A stretch of DNA of 48,745 nt from an uncultured Ruminococcus sp. (lineage in GTDB: Bacteria > Bacillota > Clostridia > Oscillospirales > Acutalibacteraceae). A model generated the notes under the pieces. That model was given only the letters and a program-made list of their open reading frames with translations. It was not told the origin of the DNA and did not search any database. Shown here in pieces: positions 42,521 to 48,745 of the stretch. Positions within the stretch are counted from its first letter, which is position 1; every line of letters begins with the position of its first letter. The stretch is from positions 1-48,745 of the forward strand of contig CACZYP010000004.1 of NCBI GenBank assembly GCA_902785425.1. Direction: 5' to 3'. The position numbers and the translations under genes were made by a program.

Positions 42521-43682
42521 CCGCCTCACCTCCTATGCCTATGAATCTTACGGCAGACTCTTCCGTTTTGAGATCATCAAAAATGCTCTCTATCTCTTCT
42601 GCCGAAATGTTTCTTCCTCCGAGACCGCCGATATAGTTCGATACCGGAATGTTTATCCCTGCCTTTTGCAGTGCGGAGTTTACGTTTGTATACACAGCGC
42701 CCTCGTTGCCGAAGGATATGTCTTTCTCCAGCACAGCGGCGCTCTTTGCGTTTTTAAGAGCTTTTGCTATCTCCTCGTTCGGGAACGGGCGCATATATCT
42801 GATCCTTAAAAGGCCGACCTTTTCGCCCTTTTCTCTGAGCTTGTCAACTATCTCTTTAACAAGTCCGGAGATACTTCCGAGCGTAACAAGGATATACTCT
42901 GCGTCCTCTGTTTTGTAGCTTTCCGTAAGACCGGTGTAGCTTCTGCCGAAGATCTTTTCAAACTTTCTTTCGGCTTCGTCTATCGCTTCCTTTGCGTTGA
43001 GGATACCGACATGCTCCTTGTACTTGAAAAAGATGTTCGTATCGGGTCCTGCGGAAAAGCCGAGGTTCTTAGGCTCTGTAAGCGACATCTTGTTTTCCGT
43101 TTCAAACTTCGGCAAAAACTCGTCTGCCTGCTCCTGCGTCGGGATATCAACTACTTCGTATGTGTGTGTAAGGATAAATCCGTCAAGGTTTGCCATGAAC
43201 GGCGTCGATACTTTCTTGTGCTCTGCTATATAGAAGCTCATGAGTGCCAGGTCGAGCGCCTCCTGTGCATTTTCGGCGTATGCCTGTATCCAGCCGCTGT
43301 CAAGCTGCGAGAGCGAATCTCTCTGATCGCCGTAGATATTCCAGGGTAAAGCTGTGGAACGGTTTGCGTTCATCATAACTATCGGAAATCTGCCGCCTGC
43401 TGCGTAAGGAAGACATTCAGCCATGTAAAGAAGTCCCTGAGACGACGTTGCCGTAAAAGCTCTTGCGCCTACGGAAGAAGCTCCCATAGCACATGAAAGC
43501 GCCGAATGTTCGGATTCAACATGAATGAATTCCGACTTAAGGCTTCCGTCCTCAACGAACTCGGAAAGCTTTTCAACAACTATCGTCTGCGGTGTGATAG
43601 GATAAGCGGAAACCACCTGAGGACGGGCAAGGCGAACACCGTAAGCGAACGCTTCGTTGCCGGATAACACCTGCTTTGCCAT
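42495..43682 (-). CDS. porA: 2-oxoacid:ferredoxin oxidoreductase, alpha subunit
   Basis: The 395-residue alpha subunit carries VSAYPITPQT, the CoA/TPP-facing motif of the family, and ESEHSALSCAMGASSVGARAFTATSSQGLLYM. The reaction is reversible: 2-oxo acid + CoA + oxidised ferredoxin to acyl-CoA + CO2 + reduced ferredoxin. YPITPQT is found in ketoisovalerate-type as well as other members. ATG shares one base with the delta stop, indicating tight coupling. Confidence 0.93.
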   Translation of the reverse strand: MAKQVLSGNEAFAYGVRLARPQVVSAYPITPQTIVVEKLSEFVEDGSLKSEFIHVESEHSALSCAMGASSVGARAFTATSSQGLLYMAECLPYAAGGRFPIVMMNANRSTALPWNIYGDQRDSLSQLDSGWIQAYAENAQEALDLALMSFYIAEHKKVSTPFMANLDGFILTHTYEVVDIPTQEQADEFLPKFETENKMSLTEPKNLGFSAGPDTNIFFKYKEHVGILNAKEAIDEAERKFEKIFGRSYTGLTESYKTEDAEYILVTLGSISGLVKEIVDKLREKGEKVGLLRIRYMRPFPNEEIAKALKNAKSAAVLEKDISFGNEGAVYTNVNSALQKAGINIPVSNYIGGLGGRNISAEEIESIFDDLKTEESAVRFIGIGGEADGSQRKNA

Positions 43683-43972
43683 TACTTTTCCGCCTCCATT
43701 CTTATCGCACCGAGCTTACATATCCTGCTGCAAATGCCGCAGCCCTTGCAAAAATCATAATCTATCGAAACCTTTCCGTCCTTCTCAAAGATAACTCCGT
43801 CGGGACAGTAAAGATAACAGTTAAGACATCCGATACATCGTGTAGTATCTATCACAGGCCTTACGTTTCGCCAGCCTGCGTTTTTTGTAACGAGATAACC
43901 CGCTTCATACGCTGTATTATCGGGTATCTCTTCAAAGGAGGTGGGAACTTTATCCCGAAGGTACGGTTTCAT
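43682..43972 (-). CDS. porD: 2-oxoacid:ferredoxin oxidoreductase, delta (ferredoxin) subunit
   Basis: The 96-residue 2x[4Fe-4S] ferredoxin has cluster motifs Cys46-x2-Cys49-x2-Cys52-x3-Cys56 and Cys75-x2-Cys78-x2-Cys81-x3-Cys85. It relays electrons between the beta subunit cluster and external ferredoxin. It overlaps the gamma gene end by 4 nt. Confidence 0.94.
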   Translation of the reverse strand: MKPYLRDKVPTSFEEIPDNTAYEAGYLVTKNAGWRNVRPVIDTTRCIGCLNCYLYCPDGVIFEKDGKVSIDYDFCKGCGICSRICKLGAIRMEAEK

Positions 43973-44490
43973 TCTGCAGCCTCCTTGTAAGCCGCCTTAA
44001 CGGCTTTGATGTTCTTTTCGGCAATGCGCTGCGGCATCGTTTCGCTTATTACCTGCTCGATACGTTCTTCTTCAACAAGCCCCGAAACAGCTGCAAACGC
44101 TCCGAGCAAAATAGTGTTCGTGATCGGGCGGCCGATATACTTTTGGGCGATATCATCGCCGTCTATCGTGTAAACTCTCGGATCGTCGATCTGCTTTTTT
44201 GTGTTGAGCAGCACCTTGCCGCCGGGTTTCAGCTCGTCGAGCGTTTTTTCGGAAAACAGCGTATCGTCAAGGATTATGCTGTAGTCAGCCTTTGCGACTT
44301 CGCTTCTGTTTCCTATCGGGGTGCTGTCGAGCTTTGTAAAGGCTCTGATCGGTGCGCCTCTTCGCTCGGGGCCGAACGATGGGAACGCAAGGACGAAGGA
44401 GTCTTCATCGAGTGCGCACGCCTCACCCAGAAGCCTTGCGGCTGTAAAAGCGCCCTGTCCGCCTCTGCCGTGCCATATTATCTCTTTCAT
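43969..44490 (-). CDS. porG: 2-oxoacid:ferredoxin oxidoreductase, gamma subunit
   Basis: The 173-residue gamma subunit begins MKEIIWHGRGGQGAFTAARLLGEA (GRGGQG is the family signature) and contains FPSFGPERRGAPIRAFTKL. It is the first gene of the gamma-delta-alpha-beta set, the usual gene order for four-subunit POR/VOR enzymes. Upstream is a 150 nt gap with a strong predicted RNA structure (44545-44619). Confidence 0.93.
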   Translation of the reverse strand: MKEIIWHGRGGQGAFTAARLLGEACALDEDSFVLAFPSFGPERRGAPIRAFTKLDSTPIGNRSEVAKADYSIILDDTLFSEKTLDELKPGGKVLLNTKKQIDDPRVYTIDGDDIAQKYIGRPITNTILLGAFAAVSGLVEEERIEQVISETMPQRIAEKNIKAVKAAYKEAAE

Positions 44491-44544
44491 TTATTGATCC
44501 CTCGCTGTCGGTTTGGGTTAGTGTTTTTCTGTTTTTCTGTTTGT

Positions 44545-44619
44545 CTCCGATGGCTCGGCAGCAATGCCGCTTTGAAACACGCAAGCCTTTTATTAAAGAC
44601 TTGACAAAGAGCCTCGGAG
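44545..44619 (-). ncRNA. Candidate structured RNA upstream of porG
   Basis: On the minus strand CTCCGAGGCTC and GAGCC-A-TCGGAG pair (11 bp with one bulged base), closing a loop. Inside are two further small hairpins, one with arms AAGTCTTT and AAAGGCTT and one with GGCA/TGCC. The result looks like a three-way junction. No terminator T-run follows on this strand. It could be a regulatory or processing element controlling the oxidoreductase genes. No known riboswitch class was recognised. Confidence 0.4.
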
Positions 44620-44641
44620 TGGTTTGTTTTTCAACATTCCG

Positions 44642-45562
44642 TCACTGCTTCCATCTGAGCAGGTATTTCTGGATACTGTTGAAAATAAAAGATATTGCGA
44701 TAATTACTATGCCGACAACTATCAAGCCGACTATCGTTCTTGTGTAATCTCCGAAATCGGAGTAGTTCTTGATGTAGTAACCAAGTCCGCTCTGTGCGCC
44801 GATCATCTCGGCAGATGTAAGAAGTACGAACGATACCGTAAGTCCCTGGTTGCAGCCTATGAATATCTGCTGCAATGACGCCGGCAGGATTATCGAAAAC
44901 ATCATCGTTGCCTTGTTTACATTAAGCACCTTTGCGGAGTCGATCGTCTTTTTGTCTACGTTCATAACGCCGCTCATCGTGCCTGCAAACACAGGCCAGA
45001 ACGTTGCAAGGAAGATAACGAACACCGACACCGAACGGAACGTCGGCAAAAGTGCTATTCCGTAAGGAATGTATACGATCGGCGGGATAGCTCCGAAGAA
45101 CTTTGAAACATATGTTGCTGCGCTTCCGAGCCTTGCGCTCCAGCCGAGGAAAAGTCCGAGCGGTACGGCTATGATGAGAGCTAAAATGTAGCCCTGCAAG
45201 ATAATGCCGACCGAGCTTTTTATGTTAATGAGTATCTTGTCGTAATCTGCGATCATCTGCCAGAATATCCTTCCCGGAGGAGGGAACAAAGACGGCTTCA
45301 GGACGTTGAACTTTGCCGTTGCAAGCGTCCAGGCGATCAGCAGTCCGTAGATGAATGTTACTATATCTGCGAAAAGATCAAGACCTTCTTTTTTCTTTAT
45401 GAGCGACGACGCTATGAGCGTTACCGCCTCTGTGCCTATCGCAAACCATATCAGATACGAAGCATACGTATATGCGGGAAGCTTATCGGGAAGAAACTGT
45501 ATCAGTATCAGAACGATAAACAGGGCGTGTACAACTTTCAGATACCTGTTTTTCAAAGTCAT
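44642..45562 (-). CDS. Nitrate/sulfonate-type ABC transporter, permease
   Basis: The 306-residue membrane protein has about seven helices and the SsuC/TauC-type inner-membrane domain with the EAA-like loop AKVLNVNKATMMFSIILPASLQQIFIGCNQGLTVSFVLLTSAEMIG. ATG overlaps the ATPase stop by one base. The three-gene order here (binding protein, ATPase, permease) is typical of this family, which carries organic anions such as sulfonates, nitrate, aromatic acids or thiamine precursors. Confidence 0.9.
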   Translation of the reverse strand: MTLKNRYLKVVHALFIVLILIQFLPDKLPAYTYASYLIWFAIGTEAVTLIASSLIKKKEGLDLFADIVTFIYGLLIAWTLATAKFNVLKPSLFPPPGRIFWQMIADYDKILINIKSSVGIILQGYILALIIAVPLGLFLGWSARLGSAATYVSKFFGAIPPIVYIPYGIALLPTFRSVSVFVIFLATFWPVFAGTMSGVMNVDKKTIDSAKVLNVNKATMMFSIILPASLQQIFIGCNQGLTVSFVLLTSAEMIGAQSGLGYYIKNYSDFGDYTRTIVGLIVVGIVIIAISFIFNSIQKYLLRWKQ

Positions 45563-46374
45563 TACAGTACGACCTCCTCGCCGCCTATCTTCGTACTGAT
45601 ATCGCTGTAGAACATTGATAAGAGCGTGTTGCGAAAACGGGTGTATTCTTTTGTCTGAACAAGCTCGCTTCTGTTTCTCGGACGGTCGAACGGTACCTTT
45701 ATCTCACGGTAAACACGTCCGGGGTTAGCCGTCATCATGACGATCTTATCGGAAAGCAGTATCGCCTCATCGATATCGTGAGTTACGAATACGACTGTTT
45801 TTCTTTCCGTTGTGCCGTCGCCCTCCCAGAGGTCGAGCAGAAGCTCCTGGAGTATCGTTCTGTTTTTGGCGTCGATAGCGCCGAACGGCTCGTCCATCAG
45901 AAGGATATCTGTATCGATAGCCAGCGCTCTTGCGATAGCAACTCTCTGCTGCATACCGCCCGAAAGCTGTGACGGATACTTATTGCCGAACTGTTCAAGA
46001 CCTACCTTTTCGAGGTATTCATCTGCAATGCGGTATCTTTCGCTGCGGGAAACGTCCTTTCTCACCTGCTTTATGCCAAAAGCAACGTTTTTTCTTGCTG
46101 TCATCCAGGGGAACAGAGAGTAGTGCTGGAACACTACGCCTCTGTCCGTTCCTGTACCGTGGATCGGCTCGCCGTCAATGAGTATCTCACCGTCGGTGGG
46201 AGTATTAATGCCTTCGAGGATACTCAGCAGCGTGCTTTTGCCGCATCCGCTCGAACCGATAACACTGACAAATTCACCTGCTTCTATGGAGAAGTTCACA
46301 TCTTTGAGAGCCGTAAAGCTCTTTTTCTTTTCGGTGTAATTGACTGTTAGATTATTTATCTGTATCTTACTCAT
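45562..46374 (-). CDS. Nitrate/sulfonate-type ABC transporter, ATP-binding protein
   Basis: The 270-residue ATPase has Walker A GSSGCGKST (40-48), signature LSGGMQQRVAIARALA and Walker B ILLMDEPFGAIDAK, the latter typical of the SsuB/TauB/NrtD branch. It works with the permease and the lipoprotein on either side. Confidence 0.93.
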   Translation of the reverse strand: MSKIQINNLTVNYTEKKKSFTALKDVNFSIEAGEFVSVIGSSGCGKSTLLSILEGINTPTDGEILIDGEPIHGTGTDRGVVFQHYSLFPWMTARKNVAFGIKQVRKDVSRSERYRIADEYLEKVGLEQFGNKYPSQLSGGMQQRVAIARALAIDTDILLMDEPFGAIDAKNRTILQELLLDLWEGDGTTERKTVVFVTHDIDEAILLSDKIVMMTANPGRVYREIKVPFDRPRNRSELVQTKEYTRFRNTLLSMFYSDISTKIGGEEVVL

Positions 46375-46391
46375 TTTTCACCATCTCGGTA

Positions 46392-47528
46392 TTATTCAAA
46401 TTCGTCAAAGTGTGTCTTGAGTTCTGCGAATACCTTATCGTCGGGCTGCTCATCAATGAGGCTTGCAAGAGCATTCTTGTAGATATCAGTATTGTAAAGC
46501 TTGTCGATATCGTAATCCTCTGCGTAACCAAGTTCTACGAGCGAATCCTTGAGCGATTCTGTGCCCTGCTTGTCGGGATCGGGGACCGATGTACCGTAGC
46601 CGCCGTAGATCTCTGTGTTGATAAGATCCTCTTCAATGTCGATGTACTGCTTAACGTCCTTTACTGTGCCTTCCTTGTTTTCCTGAGTGAACTTATACGC
46701 CTTGATGAGCGCTCTTTCAAAAGCAAGGTAAGTGTTCGGATACTGCTTGAGCGCCTCTGTTGAAGCGACCTGACGGCAGCAGGGCTGGTTTTCAAGAAGC
46801 GGCTCTTCGGAGCAGCGGTAAACCACCTTGTAGCCCTGACTCTCTGCAAGAGATGTGTAAGGCGAATATGCCGAAACAGCGTCGATGCTGTCGTTCTGTA
46901 TCGCATTGAAAGCGTCCTTCTGGCTGTCGAAGTATACGATGTTGACCTTATCTTCGCCCTCGCCGATCTCGATGCCCTTATCTTTGAGAAGGATCTGAAG
47001 CTCTGCGTCCTGAACGCTGTTCTTTACGGAAGCAACGTTTCTGCCTTTAAGGATCGAAACGTCCCAGTCTGTAAGACCTTCAACGAACTCAGGCTTGATA
47101 ACGTAGCCGTGACCGTTTGTCATTGCGCCGCCGAAGATCGTAAGATCATGGCCTGTGCTCTGGAATGTTATGGAAGGAACGGAGCCGATGAAAGCAGCGT
47201 CAAGCTTGCCTGTTTCAAGGCCTGTTGAAAGCTCTGCGGCGGAAGAGAAGAGTGTGAGCGTTACGTCAAGGCCTTCTTCCTCAAAGTAGCCTTCCTCTTT
47301 TGCAACGAATGCAAGCAGATGAGCCGTTGAGTTGAGGTGGCCGAGGTTGAACGTTGTTTTCTCAAGAGCGTTTGTCGGCTCTGACGATGTTTCGACCGTT
47401 TCCGTTACCGAAGCGCTCCCGGAAGATGTATTGGCTGAGCTTGTGCTGTCGTTGACTGCTGCGCAGCCTGCAAATGCTGTTGCTGTAAGCGAAGCGGCGA
47501 TCAAAGCCGCAATGATTCTTTTTTTCAT
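46392..47528 (-). CDS. NMT1/THI5-like ABC transporter substrate-binding lipoprotein
   Basis: The 378-residue lipoprotein (signal MKKRIIAALIAASLTATAFAGC, Cys22) has a Ser/Thr linker to about residue 58 and the SsuA/THI5-like fold: NLGHLNSTAHLLAFVAKEEGYFEEEGLDVTLTLFSSAAELSTGLETGKLDAAFIGSVPS. The motif NQPCCRQVAST contains a Cys pair, seen in some members of this family. GAGG lies 8 nt before the ATG. Ligand unknown: the downstream PaaK and oxidoreductase suggest an aryl or branched organic acid, the upstream cysteine-rich genes suggest a sulfur compound. Confidence 0.9.
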   Translation of the reverse strand: MKKRIIAALIAASLTATAFAGCAAVNDSTSSANTSSGSASVTETVETSSEPTNALEKTTFNLGHLNSTAHLLAFVAKEEGYFEEEGLDVTLTLFSSAAELSTGLETGKLDAAFIGSVPSITFQSTGHDLTIFGGAMTNGHGYVIKPEFVEGLTDWDVSILKGRNVASVKNSVQDAELQILLKDKGIEIGEGEDKVNIVYFDSQKDAFNAIQNDSIDAVSAYSPYTSLAESQGYKVVYRCSEEPLLENQPCCRQVASTEALKQYPNTYLAFERALIKAYKFTQENKEGTVKDVKQYIDIEEDLINTEIYGGYGTSVPDPDKQGTESLKDSLVELGYAEDYDIDKLYNTDIYKNALASLIDEQPDDKVFAELKTHFDEFE

Positions 47529-47567
47529 GATCTTTTCCTCTCTTTTCTCATTTCTTTTTTCATTTCT

Positions 47568-48065
47568 TTAGTTTGCGCAGCAATCGGGAACTTCCGAAGT
47601 ATTGTCTGCGTCTTTGTTCTTGCAGCAGTCGGGAACTTCCGAGCCGTTGTCTGCGTCTTTGTTCTTGCAGCAGTCGGGAACTTCCGAAGTATTGTCTGCG
47701 TTTTTGTTCTTGCAGCAGTCGGGAACTTCCGAGCCGTTGTCAGTGTCTTTGTTCTTGCAACAGTCGGAAACTTCGGAACCGTTGTCTGCGTCTTTATTCT
47801 TGCAGCAGTCGGGAACTTCCGAGCCGTTGTCAGTGTCTTTGTTCTTGCAGCAGTCGGATTCTTCTTTATTCTTGCAGCAATCCGATGTTTCTTTATCTTT
47901 ACAACAGTCCTTTTCGGTCTGTGTATCGCTCTCGGCTGCCAAAGACTCCGTCGTGCTTATGCTGCTTTCATCCGAGGCGGTGGACGCTGTGCCGGGGGTA
48001 CAGGCTGTACAAACTGCCGATATCAGAACTGCTGCGATTACGATAGCTGTGAACTTCTTTTTCAT
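47568..48065 (-). CDS. Secreted cysteine-pair tandem-repeat protein
   Basis: The 165-residue protein is not a recognised family. A signal sequence (MKKKFTAIVIAAVLISAVCTAC) with an imperfect lipobox leads to a Ser/Thr stretch, then nine D-Cys-Cys units: the first three about 8 residues apart, the others in 15-residue repeats (DCCKNKDADNGSEVP). This matches 45 bp direct DNA repeats across about 47575-47850. It has 20 cysteines in total, 18 of them in vicinal pairs, which suggests metal or metalloid binding or a redox role outside the cell. The start was set to the ATG at 48065 (AGGA 10 nt upstream). It sits between the leader/terminator and the ABC transporter. Confidence 0.8.
   Translation of the reverse strand: MKKKFTAIVIAAVLISAVCTACTPGTASTASDESSISTTESLAAESDTQTEKDCCKDKETSDCCKNKEESDCCKNKDTDNGSEVPDCCKNKDADNGSEVSDCCKNKDTDNGSEVPDCCKNKNADNTSEVPDCCKNKDADNGSEVPDCCKNKDADNTSEVPDCCAN
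47575..47850. repeat. 45 bp tandem repeats within the cysteine-pair gene
   Basis: About six in-frame 45 bp units, each containing TTCTTGCAGCAGTCGGGAAC (plus strand), with a few substitutions between units. Such arrays change copy number by slippage or recombination. Confidence 0.85.
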
Positions 48066-48118
48066 TGACAAATTATCCTTTCTTTTCCAAAAAAACTAAA
48101 AACTGACAAAATTCATGT

Positions 48119-48154
48119 CAAAAAAAGACGGGAAGCCGGCGACCGACTTCCCGT
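48119..48154 (-). terminator. Leader terminator before the cysteine-pair gene
   Basis: On the minus strand ACGGGAAGTCGG pairs with CCGGCTTCCCGT (12 bp, one G-U pair) around a TCG triloop and is followed by CTTTTTTT. It lies between the small leader ORF and the next gene and is strong enough to block most transcription. Confidence 0.85.
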
Positions 48155-48175
48155 ATGAAGCGCAAAATTGCTTCG

Positions 48176-48277
48176 TCACATTCGGAAAGCGCAGCACGCT
48201 CTGACACAGAAAACAGCTTCCTGCGACATACACATACAATTACAAGTACACATGGCGGTTGTCTTTCTTGTTGTCAT
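48176..48277 (-). CDS. Cysteine-rich leader peptide (33 codons)
   Basis: A small ORF, too short for usual gene finders, with a clear AGGAG 8 nt before its ATG. The peptide begins MTTRKTTAMCTCNCMCMSQ and ends VRACCAFRM; seven cysteines fall at 10, 12, 14, 16, 24, 28 and 29. It is preceded by a good promoter and followed 21 nt later by a strong terminator. This promoter-peptide-terminator layout is that of ribosome-mediated attenuation, where stalling at cysteine codons would change the RNA fold. GGAAGC in codons 19-21 is complementary to GCTTCC in the terminator's 3' arm. A bioactive or metal-sensing peptide is the alternative. Confidence 0.7.
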   Translation of the reverse strand: MTTRKTTAMCTCNCMCMSQEAVFCVRACCAFRM

Positions 48278-48307
48278 AGCGATTACTCCTTTCGTTTCGA
48301 TGTGTTT

Positions 48308-48336
48308 ATTATATCATTACTTTCGTGTTCTGTCTA
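48308..48336 (-). promoter_or_regulatory. Promoter of leader peptide and downstream operon
   Basis: TAGACA (48331-48336), a 17 bp spacer and TATAAT (48308-48313) on the minus strand, about 30 bp before the leader ATG. Confidence 0.8.
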
Positions 48337-48343
48337 ATACGTG

Positions 48344-48388
48344 ATAGGTATTATTAGTAATAGGTAAAACCTATAGGTCATGTAGGCA
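48344..48388. promoter_or_regulatory. ATAGGTA cluster upstream of the leader promoter
   Basis: ATAGGTA occurs at 48344-48350 and 48360-48366, ATAGGT again at 48373-48378 within the palindrome ACCTATAGGT (48369-48378), and TAGGCA close by. Position just upstream of the -35 suits a transcriptional activator or repressor. The regulator cannot be named. Confidence 0.5.
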
Positions 48389-48416
48389 TTTCAGGCGTGA
48401 TCGCCCGCTTTCTTCA

Positions 48417-48648
48417 TAATTGACAATTGGGCAGCTCTAAAAACTCACTTTTTTAAAAAAACAAATCCAGCATTCAAGCGGTTTATTCTGACTCGATTTG
48501 CTAAAATCAAGGGTTTTTAGAGCTTCCCAATTGATAATTGACAATGGACAATTGCGGAACTCGCCGCAGGCGAGTTGGATTATATCAGCTAACTCAAATT
48601 CATACTTTAATTCGCAGCCATGAGATAACTATTAAGTCTGAATAAACT
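48417..48648. repeat. Modular intergenic repeat, copy 19 (split by an insertion)
   Basis: A 7-mer block interrupted by a 100 bp insertion (48429-48528), then the rest of the 7-mer block, AACTCGCCGCAGGCGAGTT word and a core (TATATCAGCTAAC..., AATTCGCAGCC, AATAAACTA). The core runs into another element at 48649. Confidence 0.82.
48429..48528. mobile_element. 100 bp MITE-like insertion with terminal inverted repeats
   Basis: The left end is GGGCAGCTCTAAAAAC; the right end, read in reverse, is GGGAAGCTCTAAAAACCC. AATT lies on both sides (48425-48428 and 48529-48532), a likely 4 bp target duplication. It is inserted inside a 7-mer repeat block and has no coding capacity. Confidence 0.7.
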
Positions 48649-48745
48649 AAGGAACCACTGAATAAATCACGCCCTACGGGCTGAGCACCCATCTTGCTTG
48701 CACCCCAAGGGCACTTGTAACACATGCCGATCGGTCTGCGCCTTA
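48649..48745. mobile_element. Short form of the long repeat element, cut by the window end
   Basis: It starts AAGGAACCACTGAATAAATC and continues like the 27307-27454 copy (CCCCAAGGGCACTTGTAACA, GCCGATCGGTCTGCG). The right end lies outside the window. Confidence 0.75.

Noticed and set aside
47573-48099. Long plus-strand frames with L-F-L-Q-Q-S-G-T-S repeats
   Set aside because: They are antisense to the 45 bp repeats of the cysteine-pair gene and have no ribosome site.

Overview
The window looks like a chromosomal segment of an anaerobic, low-to-mid GC Firmicute of class Clostridia, most likely a gut or rumen Ruminococcus-like Oscillospiraceae. This is an inference. It rests on the strong Shine-Dalgarno sites, the gene order infC-rpmI-rplT ... 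dprA-topA-trmFO ... plsX-rnc-smc-ftsY, a secreted dockerin protein, a 2-oxoacid:ferredoxin oxidoreductase and the absence of respiratory genes. No rRNA, tRNA, phage, IS transposase or CRISPR array was seen. Forty of the 43 genes called are on the minus strand; only a DUF1540 protein and a toxin-antitoxin pair are on the plus strand.

Layout. 1-5.8 kb: a transglutaminase-like lipoprotein, GTP-type PEP carboxykinase, an orphan secreted dockerin protein, and two copies of a ~460 bp repeat element. 6-29 kb: a long minus-strand housekeeping run. In transcription order it is infC-rpmI-rplT, a membrane protein, a SpoU-type rRNA methyltransferase, dprA, topA, trmFO, plsX, rnc, a radical-SAM gene, smc, ftsY, rdgB, yhbY, a nadD-yqeK fusion, rsfS and leuS. 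29.4-35.9 kb: two ABC importers, a polar amino acid type and a TrpXYZ-like type. 36-38.9 kb: DUF1540, an ECF sigma factor with a membrane partner, and a RelB/RelE-type toxin-antitoxin pair. 38.9-48.4 kb: an apparent metabolic operon. It has a cysteine-rich leader peptide and terminator, a cysteine-pair repeat protein, a nitrate/sulfonate-type ABC importer, a four-subunit 2-oxoacid:ferredoxin oxidoreductase, a phenylacetate-CoA ligase-like enzyme and an aminotransferase.

The most striking feature is a modular intergenic repeat, present in about 19 gaps. Each copy is built from tandem 7-mers (GACAATT), short GC hairpins drawn from a small vocabulary, and an AT-rich core bounded by inverted TATTAGT/ACTAATA. 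Read inward from either end, the 7-mer block holds stop codons in all three frames and is often followed by a hairpin plus a T-run. Several genes (nadD-yqeK, rsfS, the radical-SAM gene, dprA, the SpoU gene) take their stop codon, and usually their last residues, from this repeat. A second, longer element occurs in two full copies whose central segment is flipped relative to the arms across an 18 bp inverted repeat. Shortened copies sit inside the modular repeat.

The 40-48 kb operon could import an aryl or branched organic acid (or a sulfur compound), activate it to a CoA thioester, reductively carboxylate it to a 2-oxo acid and transaminate it. It could equally run in the opposite, amino-acid-degrading direction. 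Its 5' end looks set up for cysteine-dependent transcription attenuation. Start codons were re-chosen wherever a Shine-Dalgarno site clearly favoured another codon (infC with ATT, ftsY and rnc with an internal GTG, and others).
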